Notes: a model not told the origin generated them from the sequence alone. DNA of 51,840 nt from an uncultured Hyphomicrobium sp. (GCA_934555825.1 CAKTFJ010000009.1:1-51840); one strand, 5' to 3'. Shown: positions 25,704 to 34,666, counted from the first letter of the stretch. Made by a program: numbers and translations.

Positions 25704-26825
25704 TCAGTTCTCGACGAAACCGATGGTGCCGTCTGCCTGCGTCTTCCACGTGTACATCACGTAGTCGATCCGCGTGACGTCGCCCTTCTCGTCGAAGGAG
25801 ATGTCGCCGATCACGGTCTTGTAGGTCTTGCCACCCGTGCGCAGCTCGTTGGCGACGGCCGTGGGATCGAGCGAGCCGATGTCGGTCGCAGCCTGGGCGA
25901 TGACCTGGACGGCGGCGTAGGAATAAAGCGTGTAAGACTCGGGCCGGAAGTTGCGGGCCGCGAACTTCTCCAGAACCGGTTGGGCCTCGGGGCGCTTCTG
26001 CGGATCCGGGCCGAACGTCATGAGTGTGCCTTCCGTGCCCGGCCCTCCAAGAGCTGCGAACTCGTTGGTGGCGATGCCGTCGCCTCCCATCAGGACGGCG
26101 TTGACGCCGGCAGCGCGCATCTGGCGCAGGATCGCGCCGCCCTCTGTGTGGACGCCGCCCCAGTAGACGAGGTCGGCGTTCGATTGCCGGATCAGCGATA
26201 CGAGTGCGGAGAAGTCACGTTCGCCCGTGTTGACGCCCTCGTAGAGCACCTCCTGAATACCGAGGCCGTTCATGACCTTCTTGGTCTCGTCGGCGAGGCC
26301 TTTTCCGTAGGTCGTTTTGTCGTGAACGACGGCGACGCGCTTATCCTTGAAATGCTGGGCGATGTATTCGCCCGCAACCTTGCCCTGCTGGTCGTCGCGG
26401 CCGCAGATCCGGAACACGTTGGTGAGGCCGCGCTCGGTGATGCGCGGGTTGGTCGAGCCCGGTGTGATCATCAGAATGCCGTTCTCGGCGTAGACATCGG
26501 ATGAGGGCTCGGTGACGCCGGAGTTGAAGTGGCCGATCACGAAGCTCACGCCTTCGCCCACGAACGTGTTGGCCACGGAGCGTCCCTGCTTGGGATCGCC
26601 CGCGTCATCGCCGAATATCAGCTCGATCTGCTGGCCATTGAGGCCGCCCGCGGCGTTGATGTCCTGTACCGCTTGCTCGGCGCCATTGCGCAACTGGGCA
26701 CCGAACACGGCGTCGCGGCCTGTGAGGGGCCCGGCAAGGCCGAATTTGAGCCGTTGCTCGCTCTCGCCACACGATGCCAGTGCCAGGGCGACGCTGAGGA
26801 CACCTGCAAATCTCATGAGGCGCAT
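25704..26825 (-). CDS. livK: branched-chain amino-acid ABC transporter binding lipoprotein
   Basis: A 373-residue substrate-binding protein. The lipobox LASC at residues 16-19 indicates a lipid-anchored protein. The core reads KFGLAGPLTGRDAVFGAQLRNGAE, INAAGGLNGQQIELIFGDDAGDPKQG, VSFVIGHFNSGVTEPSS and RVAVVHDKTTYGKGLAD, all typical of LivK/LivJ. Start at 26825 is supported by AAGGAG upstream; a start 7 codons earlier destroys this. It lies 143 bases after the DUF6867-like gene and just before a second binding protein, so the transporter probably serves two ligands or two affinities. Confidence 0.93.
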   Translation of the reverse strand: MRLMRFAGVLSVALALASCGESEQRLKFGLAGPLTGRDAVFGAQLRNGAEQAVQDINAAGGLNGQQIELIFGDDAGDPKQGRSVANTFVGEGVSFVIGHFNSGVTEPSSDVYAENGILMITPGSTNPRITERGLTNVFRICGRDDQQGKVAGEYIAQHFKDKRVAVVHDKTTYGKGLADETKKVMNGLGIQEVLYEGVNTGERDFSALVSLIRQSNADLVYWGGVHTEGGAILRQMRAAGVNAVLMGGDGIATNEFAALGGPGTEGTLMTFGPDPQKRPEAQPVLEKFAARNFRPESYTLYSYAAVQVIAQAATDIGSLDPTAVANELRTGGKTYKTVIGDISFDEKGDVTRIDYVMYTWKTQADGTIGFVEN

Positions 26826-26968
26826 GAATAGTTCTCCTTCCGGCATCGGCGCGGCGTGGACTTTCCCATGCTGCGCAATCGAGTTTCTGGCGACGTTGTC
26901 CCTCGAAAACGAGGCGGAGTCACGCCCTTCGGCGTTCGTCCGTCAGGTCTTTTCATCAGACCGATGGT

Positions 26969-27355
26969 TCATGCTTCGGGCCGATGGGGCTTGGCCTTCC
27001 ACGTAAACGGGCTCGTGCGCACGAACATCCAGGGATATTGCTCCGTGATGTGACGGGCGCGGCGGACGCGATGTGCAAGGAGCCCGATGGTGATGAGGAT
27101 CAGAGCGTCGATCGCGTAGCTCGTAAGCGAGAGTAGCTCGGCGCCGAACAAGGCATAGTGCAGGAAGCGGACGGCGACAGCGATGAGCAGCGTGTAGGCC
27201 ACGACGGGCCAGAGCTCGCCCCAGCGTTCGGCCACGGCTTGGCCCGTGCGCCATGCGGCGCCGCCCCCGGCTGCGAGCGTGAGAAGCAGAAACGGCACGA
27301 TGCTCCCGTTGGGTGGGAGTGCGTAGCCGATCGCGGAGAGGGTGTTTTCGAGCAT
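26969..27355 (-). CDS. DUF6867-like membrane protein of the liv operon
   Basis: A 128-residue protein with about three membrane helices: SIVPFLLLTLAAGGGAAW, LWPVVAYTLLIAVAVRFLHYALF and YAIDALILITIGLLAHRV. The C-terminus is RRARHITEQYPWMFVRTSPFTWK, in which the QYPW segment is characteristic of small proteins encoded between livF and livK in Hyphomicrobiales (DUF6867 recalled from memory, not searched). It starts 12 bases after livF. Function is unknown; position suggests a role in transporter assembly or regulation. Confidence 0.75.
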   Translation of the reverse strand: MLENTLSAIGYALPPNGSIVPFLLLTLAAGGGAAWRTGQAVAERWGELWPVVAYTLLIAVAVRFLHYALFGAELLSLTSYAIDALILITIGLLAHRVRRARHITEQYPWMFVRTSPFTWKAKPHRPEA

Positions 27356-27367
27356 GAGCGTCGCGTC

Positions 27368-28090
27368 CTAATGCCGTCCGCCTTCGAGATAGGCTTGGCG
27401 GATTTCGGGTTGCGCGAGGAGTTCGCGGCCGGAGCCCGTCATCGTGATCGCTCCGTTGACCATCACGTAGGCCCGATGGGCGAGCTTGAGCGCGTGGAAG
27501 GCGTTCTGCTCCACCAGGAAGATCGTCATGCCCTGCGCGTTGAGCTCGGCGAGAGTCGAGAAAATCTGCTTCACGATGAGCGGGGCGAGGCCGAGCGACG
27601 GCTCGTCCAGCATCAGAAGCTTGGGGCGGCTCATGAGCGCGCGTCCGATGGCCAGCATCTGCTGCTCGCCCCCCGAGAGCGTTCCGCCGCGTTGGGTGAG
27701 CCGCTCCTTGAGACGTGGAAACAGCGTACAGACGCGCTCAAGATCGGAATCGAACGTATCGCTTCCCGTCAAGGCCGCGCCCATCTGCAGGTTTTCGAAG
27801 ACGGTCATGCGCGGGAAGATGCGCCGCCCCTCGGGCACTTGCGCGATGTTGAGGCGGGCGATGTGATGCGTGGAGAGGTGCGTGATCGGCTGGCCGTCGA
27901 AAGCGATGGCGCCTTCGCGCGCGCGCGGATTGCCGAACACGGACATCATGAGCGTGGATTTGCCCGCGCCGTTGGCGCCGATCAGGGTGACGATCTCGCC
28001 GCGTTTGACGTCGAGCGAAACGTTTTTGAGCGCCTGGATATTGCCGTAGAAGGCCGAGATGCCGTCGATGGCGAGAAGAGGGCCGCTCAT
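27368..28090 (-). CDS. livF: branched-chain amino-acid ABC transporter ATPase LivF
   Basis: A 240-residue ABC ATPase that energises the transporter with LivG. Seen are Walker A GANGAGKSTL, the signature LSGGEQQMLAIGRAL, Walker B KLLMLDEPSLGLAP and the switch His in FLVEQNAF-type context. The N-terminal ISAFYGNIQALKNVSLDVKRGEIVTLIG is the LivF type. Its ATG overlaps the livG stop by 4 bases (ATGA), showing translational coupling. Length is normal. Confidence 0.96.
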   Translation of the reverse strand: MSGPLLAIDGISAFYGNIQALKNVSLDVKRGEIVTLIGANGAGKSTLMMSVFGNPRAREGAIAFDGQPITHLSTHHIARLNIAQVPEGRRIFPRMTVFENLQMGAALTGSDTFDSDLERVCTLFPRLKERLTQRGGTLSGGEQQMLAIGRALMSRPKLLMLDEPSLGLAPLIVKQIFSTLAELNAQGMTIFLVEQNAFHALKLAHRAYVMVNGAITMTGSGRELLAQPEIRQAYLEGGRH

Positions 28091-29007
28091 GGCTTGATCT
28101 CCTCGGTGGTGGCGGCCACGGCCTCGGCTTCCTCCTCATCCTCGACGCCGAGATAGGCGGCGATCACCTTGGGATCGTTTTTCACGGCGTCGGCCGTGTC
28201 GTCGGCGATCTTGGTGCCGTACTCGATCACGACGACGTGGTCGGAGATGTCCATCACCACGCTCATGTCGTGCTCGATGAGCAGGATCGAGACGCCGGTC
28301 TGCGCGCGGATGCCACGCAACAGCCGCGTCAGCTCCGCGCTTTCGCGGTTGTTGAGGCCGGCTGCCGGCTCGTCGAGGCAGAGAAGGACGGGGTTCGTGC
28401 ACATGGCGCGCGCGATCTCAAGGCGACGTTGTGCGCCGTAGGGCAGCTCTCCCGCCGGCATGTCAGCGCGGTCGGTGAGTTCCACGACGTCGAGCCAGGC
28501 GCGGGCGAGGTCGAGCGCCTTCTTCTCTGCTGCACGATAGCCTGCAAGGCCCAAGAGGCCTGCCATGCTAAGCCTGGACGCACGCATCAGTGTTTTATGC
28601 TGCGCGACGATCAGGTTTTCGAGCACCGTCATTCCAGGAAAGAGGCGGATGTTCTGGAAGGTGCGCGCGACGCGGGCGGTGGCTGCGATCTCGTGGTCGC
28701 TCATGCGTTCGAGCAGGAACAGCTCGGGCTTCTCGCCGTGTGTGTGGCGCCGGTCGGAGCCGGTGAGCGTATCGACGGCTTCAGCGGTTGCCGCGCCGCC
28801 GTGGGCGAGCGCGATGCGGCCGCTGGTCGGTTTGTAGAAGCCGGTGATGCAGTTGAAGACGGTGGTCTTGCCGGCGCCGTTCGGGCCGATGAGGGCGGTG
28901 ATGTCTCCGCGTCCCACCGTGAACGAGAGATCGTTCACGGCGACGAGCCCGCCGAAGCGCATGGAGAGATGATCGACAACGAGGAGCGGGTCGGTTTGCC
29001 AGCGCAT
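28087..29007 (-). CDS. livG: branched-chain amino-acid ABC transporter ATPase LivG
   Basis: A 306-residue ABC ATPase with Walker A GPNGAGKTTVFN, a long LivG-specific insert after it (QNIRLFPGMTVLENLIVAQHK), signature LPYGAQRRLEIARAM, Walker B LLCLDEPAAGLN and switch SILLIEHDMSVVM. It is about 50 residues longer than typical LivG, largely because of an insert near residues 60-90 (containing AHGGAATAEAV and an acidic stretch) and a C-terminal EDEEEAEAVAATTEE tail. Start at 29007 lies 7 bases after livM's stop; the longer upstream frame overlaps livM. Confidence 0.94.
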   Translation of the reverse strand: MRWQTDPLLVVDHLSMRFGGLVAVNDLSFTVGRGDITALIGPNGAGKTTVFNCITGFYKPTSGRIALAHGGAATAEAVDTLTGSDRRHTHGEKPELFLLERMSDHEIAATARVARTFQNIRLFPGMTVLENLIVAQHKTLMRASRLSMAGLLGLAGYRAAEKKALDLARAWLDVVELTDRADMPAGELPYGAQRRLEIARAMCTNPVLLCLDEPAAGLNNRESAELTRLLRGIRAQTGVSILLIEHDMSVVMDISDHVVVIEYGTKIADDTADAVKNDPKVIAAYLGVEDEEEAEAVAATTEEIKP

Positions 29008-29014
29008 GTGCAGA

Positions 29015-30355
29015 TCACTCCGCCGGAACGGTGACGGGGCCGGTGCGGGCGGGCGGCTTGCTGCCGAGCCGCACGCTTGGCTCACGCGAGGCGATGAGCC
29101 CCTTCGGACGCCAGACCATGATCATGACCATCGCCAACCCGAACAGCAGCATCCGGTACTGGGTGGGGTCGAAATCCTGACCGAACACGCGCTTCAATAC
29201 CGTGAGCTCGCGCAGCAGCTCAGTGCCTCCGATCATGACGACGGCAGCAATCGCGACGCCCATCATATTGCCGAGGCCGCCGAGCACGACGATAGCAACC
29301 AGAACCGCGCTCTCCATGAAGACGAAGCTTTCCGGGCTGATGAAGCCCTGGCGGCTCGCGAAGAAGGCGCCGCCAAGGCCGCCAAAGAAGGCGCCGGCCG
29401 CCATGGCGGAGAGCTTCGTCTTGGCAATCGAAATGCCGAGCGAGCGACAGGCGATCTCGTCCTCGCGCATCGCTTCCCAAGCGCGCCCCACGGGAAGCGT
29501 GCGCAGACGCGTCGTCACCCAGTAGCAGAGGACGACGAGGGCCAGGATCAAGTAGAAGAGAAAGAACAGGCGGTAGAGGGGCGAGGGCGGCAGACCTAGA
29601 GCGGTGGCGATGTTGTTCGGTCCCATCGTGAAGGTGTAGCCCGCGATGGACGGCGCCGGAATGCCGGACACGCCCGCGTAGCCGCCGGTCACCGGCACCC
29701 AGTTGACCAGCACGAGGCGGACGATTTCCGCAAAGGCGAGCGTGACGATGGCGATGTAGTCGCCGCGAAGGCGGAGGACGGGAAGGCCGACGATCAGCGC
29801 CCAGAATGCGGCGAGAATTCCCGCGAGCGGCAGCAGGATCCAGAACGAGAGGCCGAAGGTCTTCGCCAGCAATCCGGTCGAATAGGCGCCGACGGCGTAG
29901 AATGCGACGAAGCCGAGGTCGAGCAGGCCAGCGAAGCCGACGATCACGTTGAGGCCCCAGGCCAGCAGGATATAGATCAGGATCTGGATGCCGAAATTAT
30001 CGATCCATTTGACGGCGCCCGCGTTGCCCGTCGCCAGCAGGACGAGAAACGGATAGGCGATGAGGAAGACGAGGCCGACGCGAGGCAGCGCGCGAATGAT
30101 CGGGTGAGGGGGCGCCGTGCTCATCACAGTGGTGAGCGGCGCGCGCTCCGTGCCGCCAGGGCGGAGGATTGCGATCGTAAAGGCGATGATGAAGGCGGCG
30201 CCGGCAAAAAGAGCGGCCAGCCACCAGCGTTGTTGGAGAACGAGCTGGTTGGAGAGATTCACGCTCGTCACGAAAACGACGATCGGGAACGAGAGTCCGA
30301 AGGTGACGAGGGCCGCAAGCAGGGCCTTCTTGATGGCGTCCCCCAGCGGTCCCAT
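29015..30355 (-). CDS. livM: branched-chain amino-acid ABC transporter permease LivM
   Basis: A 446-residue permease. Residues 1-115 form an N-terminal extension with two or three helices as found in long LivM proteins; the core follows with NVIVGFAGLLDLGFVAFYAVGAYS, LPVLRLRGDYIAIVTLAFAEIVRL and the ABC-coupling region WEAMREDEIACRSLGISIAKTKLSA. About ten helices in total. It forms the channel with LivH. It starts 5 bases after livH and is followed at once by livG, so the operon is tightly packed. Confidence 0.95.
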   Translation of the reverse strand: MGPLGDAIKKALLAALVTFGLSFPIVVFVTSVNLSNQLVLQQRWWLAALFAGAAFIIAFTIAILRPGGTERAPLTTVMSTAPPHPIIRALPRVGLVFLIAYPFLVLLATGNAGAVKWIDNFGIQILIYILLAWGLNVIVGFAGLLDLGFVAFYAVGAYSTGLLAKTFGLSFWILLPLAGILAAFWALIVGLPVLRLRGDYIAIVTLAFAEIVRLVLVNWVPVTGGYAGVSGIPAPSIAGYTFTMGPNNIATALGLPPSPLYRLFFLFYLILALVVLCYWVTTRLRTLPVGRAWEAMREDEIACRSLGISIAKTKLSAMAAGAFFGGLGGAFFASRQGFISPESFVFMESAVLVAIVVLGGLGNMMGVAIAAVVMIGGTELLRELTVLKRVFGQDFDPTQYRMLLFGLAMVMIMVWRPKGLIASREPSVRLGSKPPARTGPVTVPAE

Positions 30356-30360
30356 GGAGC

Positions 30361-31275
30361 CTAAACCTTCTCGACGTCAGGGCGTCCGAGCAGGCCGGAC
30401 GGCATGAAGATGAGAACGATGGCGAGGATCGAGAAGGCGGCGACGTCCTTGTAGTCGATCGAGAAGTAAGCCGACCAGAACGTCTCGATCAGGCCGATCA
30501 GAAGTCCGCCCAGGACAGCGCCCGGAAGAGAGCCGATCCCGCCGAGCACGGCTGCCGTAAACGCTTTGATGCCGGGGACGAAGCCGTCGGAGAAGCTTAC
30601 GACGCCGTAGTAGGTGATCCAAAGGAGGCCTGCGACGGACGCAAGTGCCGCGCCCATGATGAAGGTGAGCGCCACCGTGCGATTGACATCGACGCCCAGG
30701 AGAGCGGCCATTTGCCGGTCCTGCTCGCAGGCGCGCTGTGCGCGGCCGAGCGGCGTGCGCTGGACGACGTACCACAGGATGGCGAGGAGGGCTGCCGTCA
30801 CCACCATGATCAGCAGCTGCTTTTCAGCGAGCGTGACCGTGCCCGCTCCCATGGGAATGACGAGGACGTTCGTAAGGATGGGCTCGAGCGACTTGTTGTT
30901 CGGGCCCTGCATGAGCTGGACGAAATTCGACAGGAAGATCGACATGCCGATCGCGGAGATCAGCGGGGCGAGACGAAACGAGCCTCGCAACGGCCGATAT
31001 GCCAATCGCTCGATAACCCACCCCCAGAGGCTGGTCAGCGCCATGCCGAGCACAAGCACGATGAGGAGCGCAAAGCCGATGGCAGCGATACCGAGGATCT
31101 GGGTGAGGATGAGGAAGAGGATCAGCGCGATGAACGCCGAGACCATGAAGACGTCGCCGTGGGCGAAGTTCACCATGCCGATGATGCCGTAGACCATCGT
31201 GTAGCCGATGGCGATGAGGCCGTAGATGGAACCAAGCGTAAGCCCGTTGATGAGCTGCTGGAGGAAATAATCCAT
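30361..31275 (-). CDS. livH: branched-chain amino-acid ABC transporter permease LivH
   Basis: A 304-residue inner-membrane permease and the first gene of the liv unit. It shows the family start LINGLTLGSIYGLIAIGYTMVYGIIGMVNFAHGDVFM, the coupling segment GRAQRACEQDRQMAALLGVDVNRTVALTF and GGIGSLPGAVLGGLLIGLIE near the end. The order livH-livM-livG-livF-orf-livK-orf is complete. Its promoter should lie in the 287 bases up to the CDGSH gene (31276-31562), where I see no gene and only weak hairpins. Confidence 0.95.
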   Translation of the reverse strand: MDYFLQQLINGLTLGSIYGLIAIGYTMVYGIIGMVNFAHGDVFMVSAFIALILFLILTQILGIAAIGFALLIVLVLGMALTSLWGWVIERLAYRPLRGSFRLAPLISAIGMSIFLSNFVQLMQGPNNKSLEPILTNVLVIPMGAGTVTLAEKQLLIMVVTAALLAILWYVVQRTPLGRAQRACEQDRQMAALLGVDVNRTVALTFIMGAALASVAGLLWITYYGVVSFSDGFVPGIKAFTAAVLGGIGSLPGAVLGGLLIGLIETFWSAYFSIDYKDVAAFSILAIVLIFMPSGLLGRPDVEKV

Positions 31276-31562
31276 ACGGCGGCCTGCCCCCCAAGTTTGG
31301 CACTGCGAATGGGTCTCTCGCGCGTGGCGCTATTCGATGACTGCGCACCCCCTGCACGCAGTCTCGCAGCGCCCCGCTGGGGAAGGCCTGCCTCCCCGGA
31401 ACCCATTGCTCGTCGTTTCGCGAACCCCTTGGTCCCGCGAGTCACTGAAAAACCCGTGGACTCTAGCGTGGAAGACACCAAAGGGAACTTATTTTTCGCG
31501 TTGAGGGCGCAGTGCCTCCCAGCCGCTCGACATGCTGTGGATTTAGGCAGACGACGCCAGGA

Positions 31563-31805
31563 CTAGATGAGGTTGTGGCTGCCGTCGCACCAGGGCTCGT
31601 CATCGGTCGCTTTGCAGCCGCACAGGTTGAACGTTCCTGTCGACGGGGCGACAAACTTCAGCGGCTCGATGCCCGTGTCCTTGTGTTTGCCGTCACAGAA
31701 GGGCTGTTTTTCCGAGCGGCCACATCGGCAATACCAATAGGATTTTCCTTCGGTCAGATCGACCTGATACGGACCCGTTTGTGCGACGATGGGTTCTTCG
31801 GCCAT
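31563..31805 (-). CDS. CDGSH-type iron-sulfur protein (two motifs)
   Basis: An 80-residue protein with two CDGSH-type Fe-S motifs: WYCRCGRSEKQPFCDGKH (residues 24-41) and NLCGCKATDDEPWCDGSH (residues 60-77). Each supplies three Cys and one His for a 2Fe-2S cluster. Such tandem small CDGSH proteins are thought to act in redox or cluster transfer. Start at 31805 has AAGGGG upstream; an earlier Met at 31859 adds a basic stretch without a ribosome-binding site. It follows soxZ on the same strand, 141 bases downstream. Confidence 0.93.
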   Translation of the reverse strand: MAEEPIVAQTGPYQVDLTEGKSYWYCRCGRSEKQPFCDGKHKDTGIEPLKFVAPSTGTFNLCGCKATDDEPWCDGSHNLI

Positions 31806-31946
31806 GGCGCGCGCCCCTTTTAATTTCTTCTGTACTGGCTTTCGGCGTACCGGCTTCAAGCGGCGCGGGCAAGCCCTGCGGGTGCGATATTTTCAGGCGG
31901 CGGTCGGGCTGACGGAGCGCGCGCGAGCGCGGGGGGAGATAGTTCG

Positions 31947-32282
31947 TCACTCCACCTTGAGCTTATAGCGCTCGATGGTGATGCCTCCGTCGTCGTCATG
32001 CCAGGCGACGCGCAGTTCGCCGGGGCCGGGCACCTTCATATGAAATGCGAGAAACGGGTTTGCTGAAATGCCCGAGCTTAGCTCGGCCTTGAACACCAGA
32101 TCCCCTTCAAAGTGGGCGGTGACGGTGTGGATGATGTTGCGTGGTACGCGCCGGCCTTCGGCATCCGTGCGATTGCCCGTTTCCATCACGTGGGTGATCA
32201 GAGCGCGGATCTCGATGATCTCGCCGACAGCGGCGGTCTCGGGTAGGCGAACACGGGGCTTGGACGGGCTCATCATGCTCAC
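31947..32282 (-). CDS. soxZ: sulfur-carrier complex subunit SoxZ
   Basis: A 111-residue protein that forms the periplasmic SoxYZ heterodimer, which carries sulfur intermediates during thiosulfate or sulfide oxidation. It has the immunoglobulin-like SoxZ fold: PRVRLPETAAVGEIIEIRALITHVMETGNR, GRRVPRNIIHTVTAHF, SSGISANPFLAFHMKVP and WHDDDGG. It has no signal peptide and relies on co-export with SoxY through Tat, as is normal. Its ATG overlaps the soxY stop (ATGA). Confidence 0.96.
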   Translation of the reverse strand: MSMMSPSKPRVRLPETAAVGEIIEIRALITHVMETGNRTDAEGRRVPRNIIHTVTAHFEGDLVFKAELSSGISANPFLAFHMKVPGPGELRVAWHDDDGGITIERYKLKVE

Positions 32283-32818
32283 CCTTCTCCGCAGCCGCCG
32301 ATGCCGACGTATACAATTCGGCGCGCGACGAGGTGCGTGTTCGCAGTTGTGACGGCAACGGCGATCACCTCTTGCGTCTTGGCGAGCCTCATTCTCCCCT
32401 GGACAGCGGCTTGTCCCGAGAGCGGCGTGAAATGAAACGTTGCGACGTGCGCCTGCGGGTTCTGCGTCGAGAACAGGTGGACGCGGGTCACGTGATCCTC
32501 GGCCGTCATCGGACTTTCGACGCCGATGCGATAGGGCACGATGTTGCCGTTCTCGGCTTCCTCGGGAAGCTCGAGGCTTAGTCCTCCGTCTTCAAGGAGC
32601 GTGGCCTTGCCGACGATGTCGGTGAAGGCTTTCTCGAACTGCGGCGTGGGTGTCAGCGGTGCGGGTTCGGCGAGGGCGGCGGCTGCGCGATCCGAGACGA
32701 CACCTCCTGCAAATGTATCGCGTGATGTGAGCGCGCTCGTGACAGCGGCGGCGGCGCTCGCGGCCAGCAGTGTGCGGCGATCGATGCGTTGAGGCGATTG
32801 TCTCGTCGCGGACGTCAC
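32279..32818 (-). CDS. soxY: sulfur-carrier complex subunit SoxY
   Basis: A Tat-exported SoxY of about 179 residues. The signal is DRRTLLAASAAAAVTSA. The mature part is SoxY-like (ITEDG-type region as VGKATLLEDGGLSLELPE, then VPYRIGVESPM), and the C-terminus is GGCGEG, the swinging arm whose Cys binds sulfur; most SoxY end GGCGG, and here Glu precedes the last Gly. The GTG start at 32818 gives a normal Tat n-region and has AGGAG 13 bases upstream; the ATG at 32878 has its GGGAGG touching the codon and is less likely. It is divergent from soxS across about 100 bases, which must hold both promoters. Confidence 0.93.
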   Translation of the reverse strand: MTSATRQSPQRIDRRTLLAASAAAAVTSALTSRDTFAGGVVSDRAAAALAEPAPLTPTPQFEKAFTDIVGKATLLEDGGLSLELPEEAENGNIVPYRIGVESPMTAEDHVTRVHLFSTQNPQAHVATFHFTPLSGQAAVQGRMRLAKTQEVIAVAVTTANTHLVARRIVYVGIGGCGEG

Positions 32819-32920
32819 GATTGGCTTTTCACTCCTGTCGGCGGGGCCAAGCCTCGCGGTCATCGTGCTTTTCGGCATCCTCCCGGACTGCTAGCATGGG
32901 AGCAAAAGAAGGTGCAAATC

Positions 32921-33325
32921 ATGTGGCTTCCATCGCGCGGTGGTTGGGGAGACGGGGTGAGGGTTGCGGCGGCGCTGACCCTCATGGTGTTTGCAGCCGT
33001 GTCGTCGGCTGTGGCCGGCGAGCGGAGTGCCGATGTCGCGCTGATCATGGTGGACGATCCGGCGTGCCGCTTCTGCCAGAAATGGAACGAAGCGGTTGGC
33101 AAGGGCTATGCGAAAAGTCCTGAAGGGGAAGCCGCACCGCTTAAGCGCGTACCGCGCGGGGCGCCGGAGCTTCAGGGGCTGGCTCCCGTCATCTATACGC
33201 CGACCTTTATCGTCATGGATGGCGGCCGGGAACTGGGCCGCATCTCCGGCTATTCGGGGCCCAGCTATTTCTATGCCGATCTCCGGGATATTCTGGCGCG
33301 CGCCGGGCATCTGCGCGGCTCTTGA
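32921..33325 (+). CDS. soxS: periplasmic thioredoxin-like protein SoxS
   Basis: A 134-residue exported thioredoxin-fold protein. After a signal peptide (cleavage near SAVAG|E) come ALIMVDDPACRFCQKW with a CxxC pair, KSPEGEAAPLKRV, and PVIYTPTFIVMDGGRELGRISGYSG with the cis-Pro. This pattern is that of SoxS, which keeps the SoxYZ carrier Cys reduced and active. Start at 32921 has GAAGGTG upstream; the longer frame would read through the divergent promoter region. It is followed by soxF after 27 bases, so the two are co-transcribed. Confidence 0.9.
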   Translation: MWLPSRGGWGDGVRVAAALTLMVFAAVSSAVAGERSADVALIMVDDPACRFCQKWNEAVGKGYAKSPEGEAAPLKRVPRGAPELQGLAPVIYTPTFIVMDGGRELGRISGYSGPSYFYADLRDILARAGHLRGS

Positions 33326-33352
33326 TCTCAACGCCATGGAGGCGCGCGGCCT

Positions 33353-34666
33353 ATGCGCGATGTGATCCGTCGTGAAATGACCCGCCGTGCGGTCACGGCA
33401 GGACTTGCCGCCTTGCCGTTGTTCGGCGCCGTGGGTGCGCGTGCAGCCTCGGGCGCGCGGGTGGTCATCGTCGGCGGTGGTGCCGGCGGGGCGACGGTCG
33501 CGGTGACGCTCAAACGCGCTGTGCCACTGCTTGACGTCACGTTGATCGAGCCGGAGCAGGATTACACGAGTTGCTTTCACTCCAACCACTACCTCGGCGG
33601 GTTCGTCCCGGTGGAACGCATCACGCATGGATATAGTGGACTGTCTGCCCTCGGCGTCACGCTGGTTCGCGATCGCGCGGTGGGGTTCGACTTTTCGAAC
33701 AGAGAGGTGCGAACGGAGGGCGGCGCCAGCATAGGTTACGACCGGCTGGTCGTGGCGCCCGGCATCGGTTTCAAAAAGGACGAGATCGAAGGCTATGACG
33801 ACACCGCGCGCGAGGTCATGCCTCATGCATGGTCTGGTGGCGTGCAAGTGCGGGCGCTCAGGTCGCAGATCGAGGCGATGGAGGATGGCGGTCTCGTCGT
33901 TATCGCGCCGCCGCGCAATCCCTACCGCTGCCCGCCGGGGCCTTACGAGCGCGCGTGCCTGATTGCGCACTACCTCAAGACCGCCAAGCCCAAGAGCAAA
34001 GTGATCGTGATCGATCCTAAGATGACGTACTCGAAGCAAGCCGTTTTCGAGGAGGGGATCGCGAAATACTACAAGGATCTCATCGAAGTTCATCTGACCA
34101 ACGATCTCGACGATATGGCGCTGCAACGGGTGGACGCTCGGACCGGAGAACTCGTTACTAAATCCGGGGACGTCTTCAAGGCGGCGGTGGCCAACGTCAT
34201 TCCCGATCAGACGGCCGGCAAGATCGCCCTCGATGCCGGGCTGACCGACAAGAGCGGGTGGTGCCCAGTCGAGCTATCGACCTTCCGCTCCACGATGGCT
34301 GAGCATGTGTACGTGGTGGGCGATGCGGCGGTGGCGGCCGAGATGCCGAAGTCCGCCTATTCCGCCAGCGATCAGGCGCGCGCGGTGGCCGGGCATATTC
34401 TCGCAGATCTCACGGATACGCCGCGTCCGCCTGCGGTCTACCGTAACACGTGCTGGTCGATGCTCGCGCCCGACGACAGCGTCTGGATCGGTGCCGATTA
34501 TGCCCCCGGAGAGTTCCGCGGGCGTGCGGTTCTCGTGCCGCGCGACAGCTTCATCTCGGCGCCGGGGGAGCAGGCGAGCGTGAGGAAGGCGACCTATGAT
34601 GGTGGGATCGCCTGGTATCAGACGCTGACCGACGAGATGTTCGCGAAGGCCGATGCGCGGAACTGA
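33353..34666 (+). CDS. soxF: sulfide dehydrogenase flavoprotein SoxF/FccB
   Basis: A 437-residue Tat-exported FAD enzyme (signal TRRAVTAGLAALPLFGAVGARAA). It has the FAD motif VVIVGGGAGGATVA, the region YTSCFHSNHYLGG, the redox Cys in NPYRCPPGPYERAC and its partner Cys in YRNTCWSM, which together form the active-site disulfide of flavocytochrome c sulfide dehydrogenase. HVYVVGDAA is the second FAD contact. It would oxidise sulfide to sulfur or polysulfide, or reactivate SoxYZ. The usual cytochrome partner gene (soxE/fccA) is not adjacent; downstream is a 315-base gap and then fadE. Confidence 0.94.
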   Translation: MRDVIRREMTRRAVTAGLAALPLFGAVGARAASGARVVIVGGGAGGATVAVTLKRAVPLLDVTLIEPEQDYTSCFHSNHYLGGFVPVERITHGYSGLSALGVTLVRDRAVGFDFSNREVRTEGGASIGYDRLVVAPGIGFKKDEIEGYDDTAREVMPHAWSGGVQVRALRSQIEAMEDGGLVVIAPPRNPYRCPPGPYERACLIAHYLKTAKPKSKVIVIDPKMTYSKQAVFEEGIAKYYKDLIEVHLTNDLDDMALQRVDARTGELVTKSGDVFKAAVANVIPDQTAGKIALDAGLTDKSGWCPVELSTFRSTMAEHVYVVGDAAVAAEMPKSAYSASDQARAVAGHILADLTDTPRPPAVYRNTCWSMLAPDDSVWIGADYAPGEFRGRAVLVPRDSFISAPGEQASVRKATYDGGIAWYQTLTDEMFAKADARN

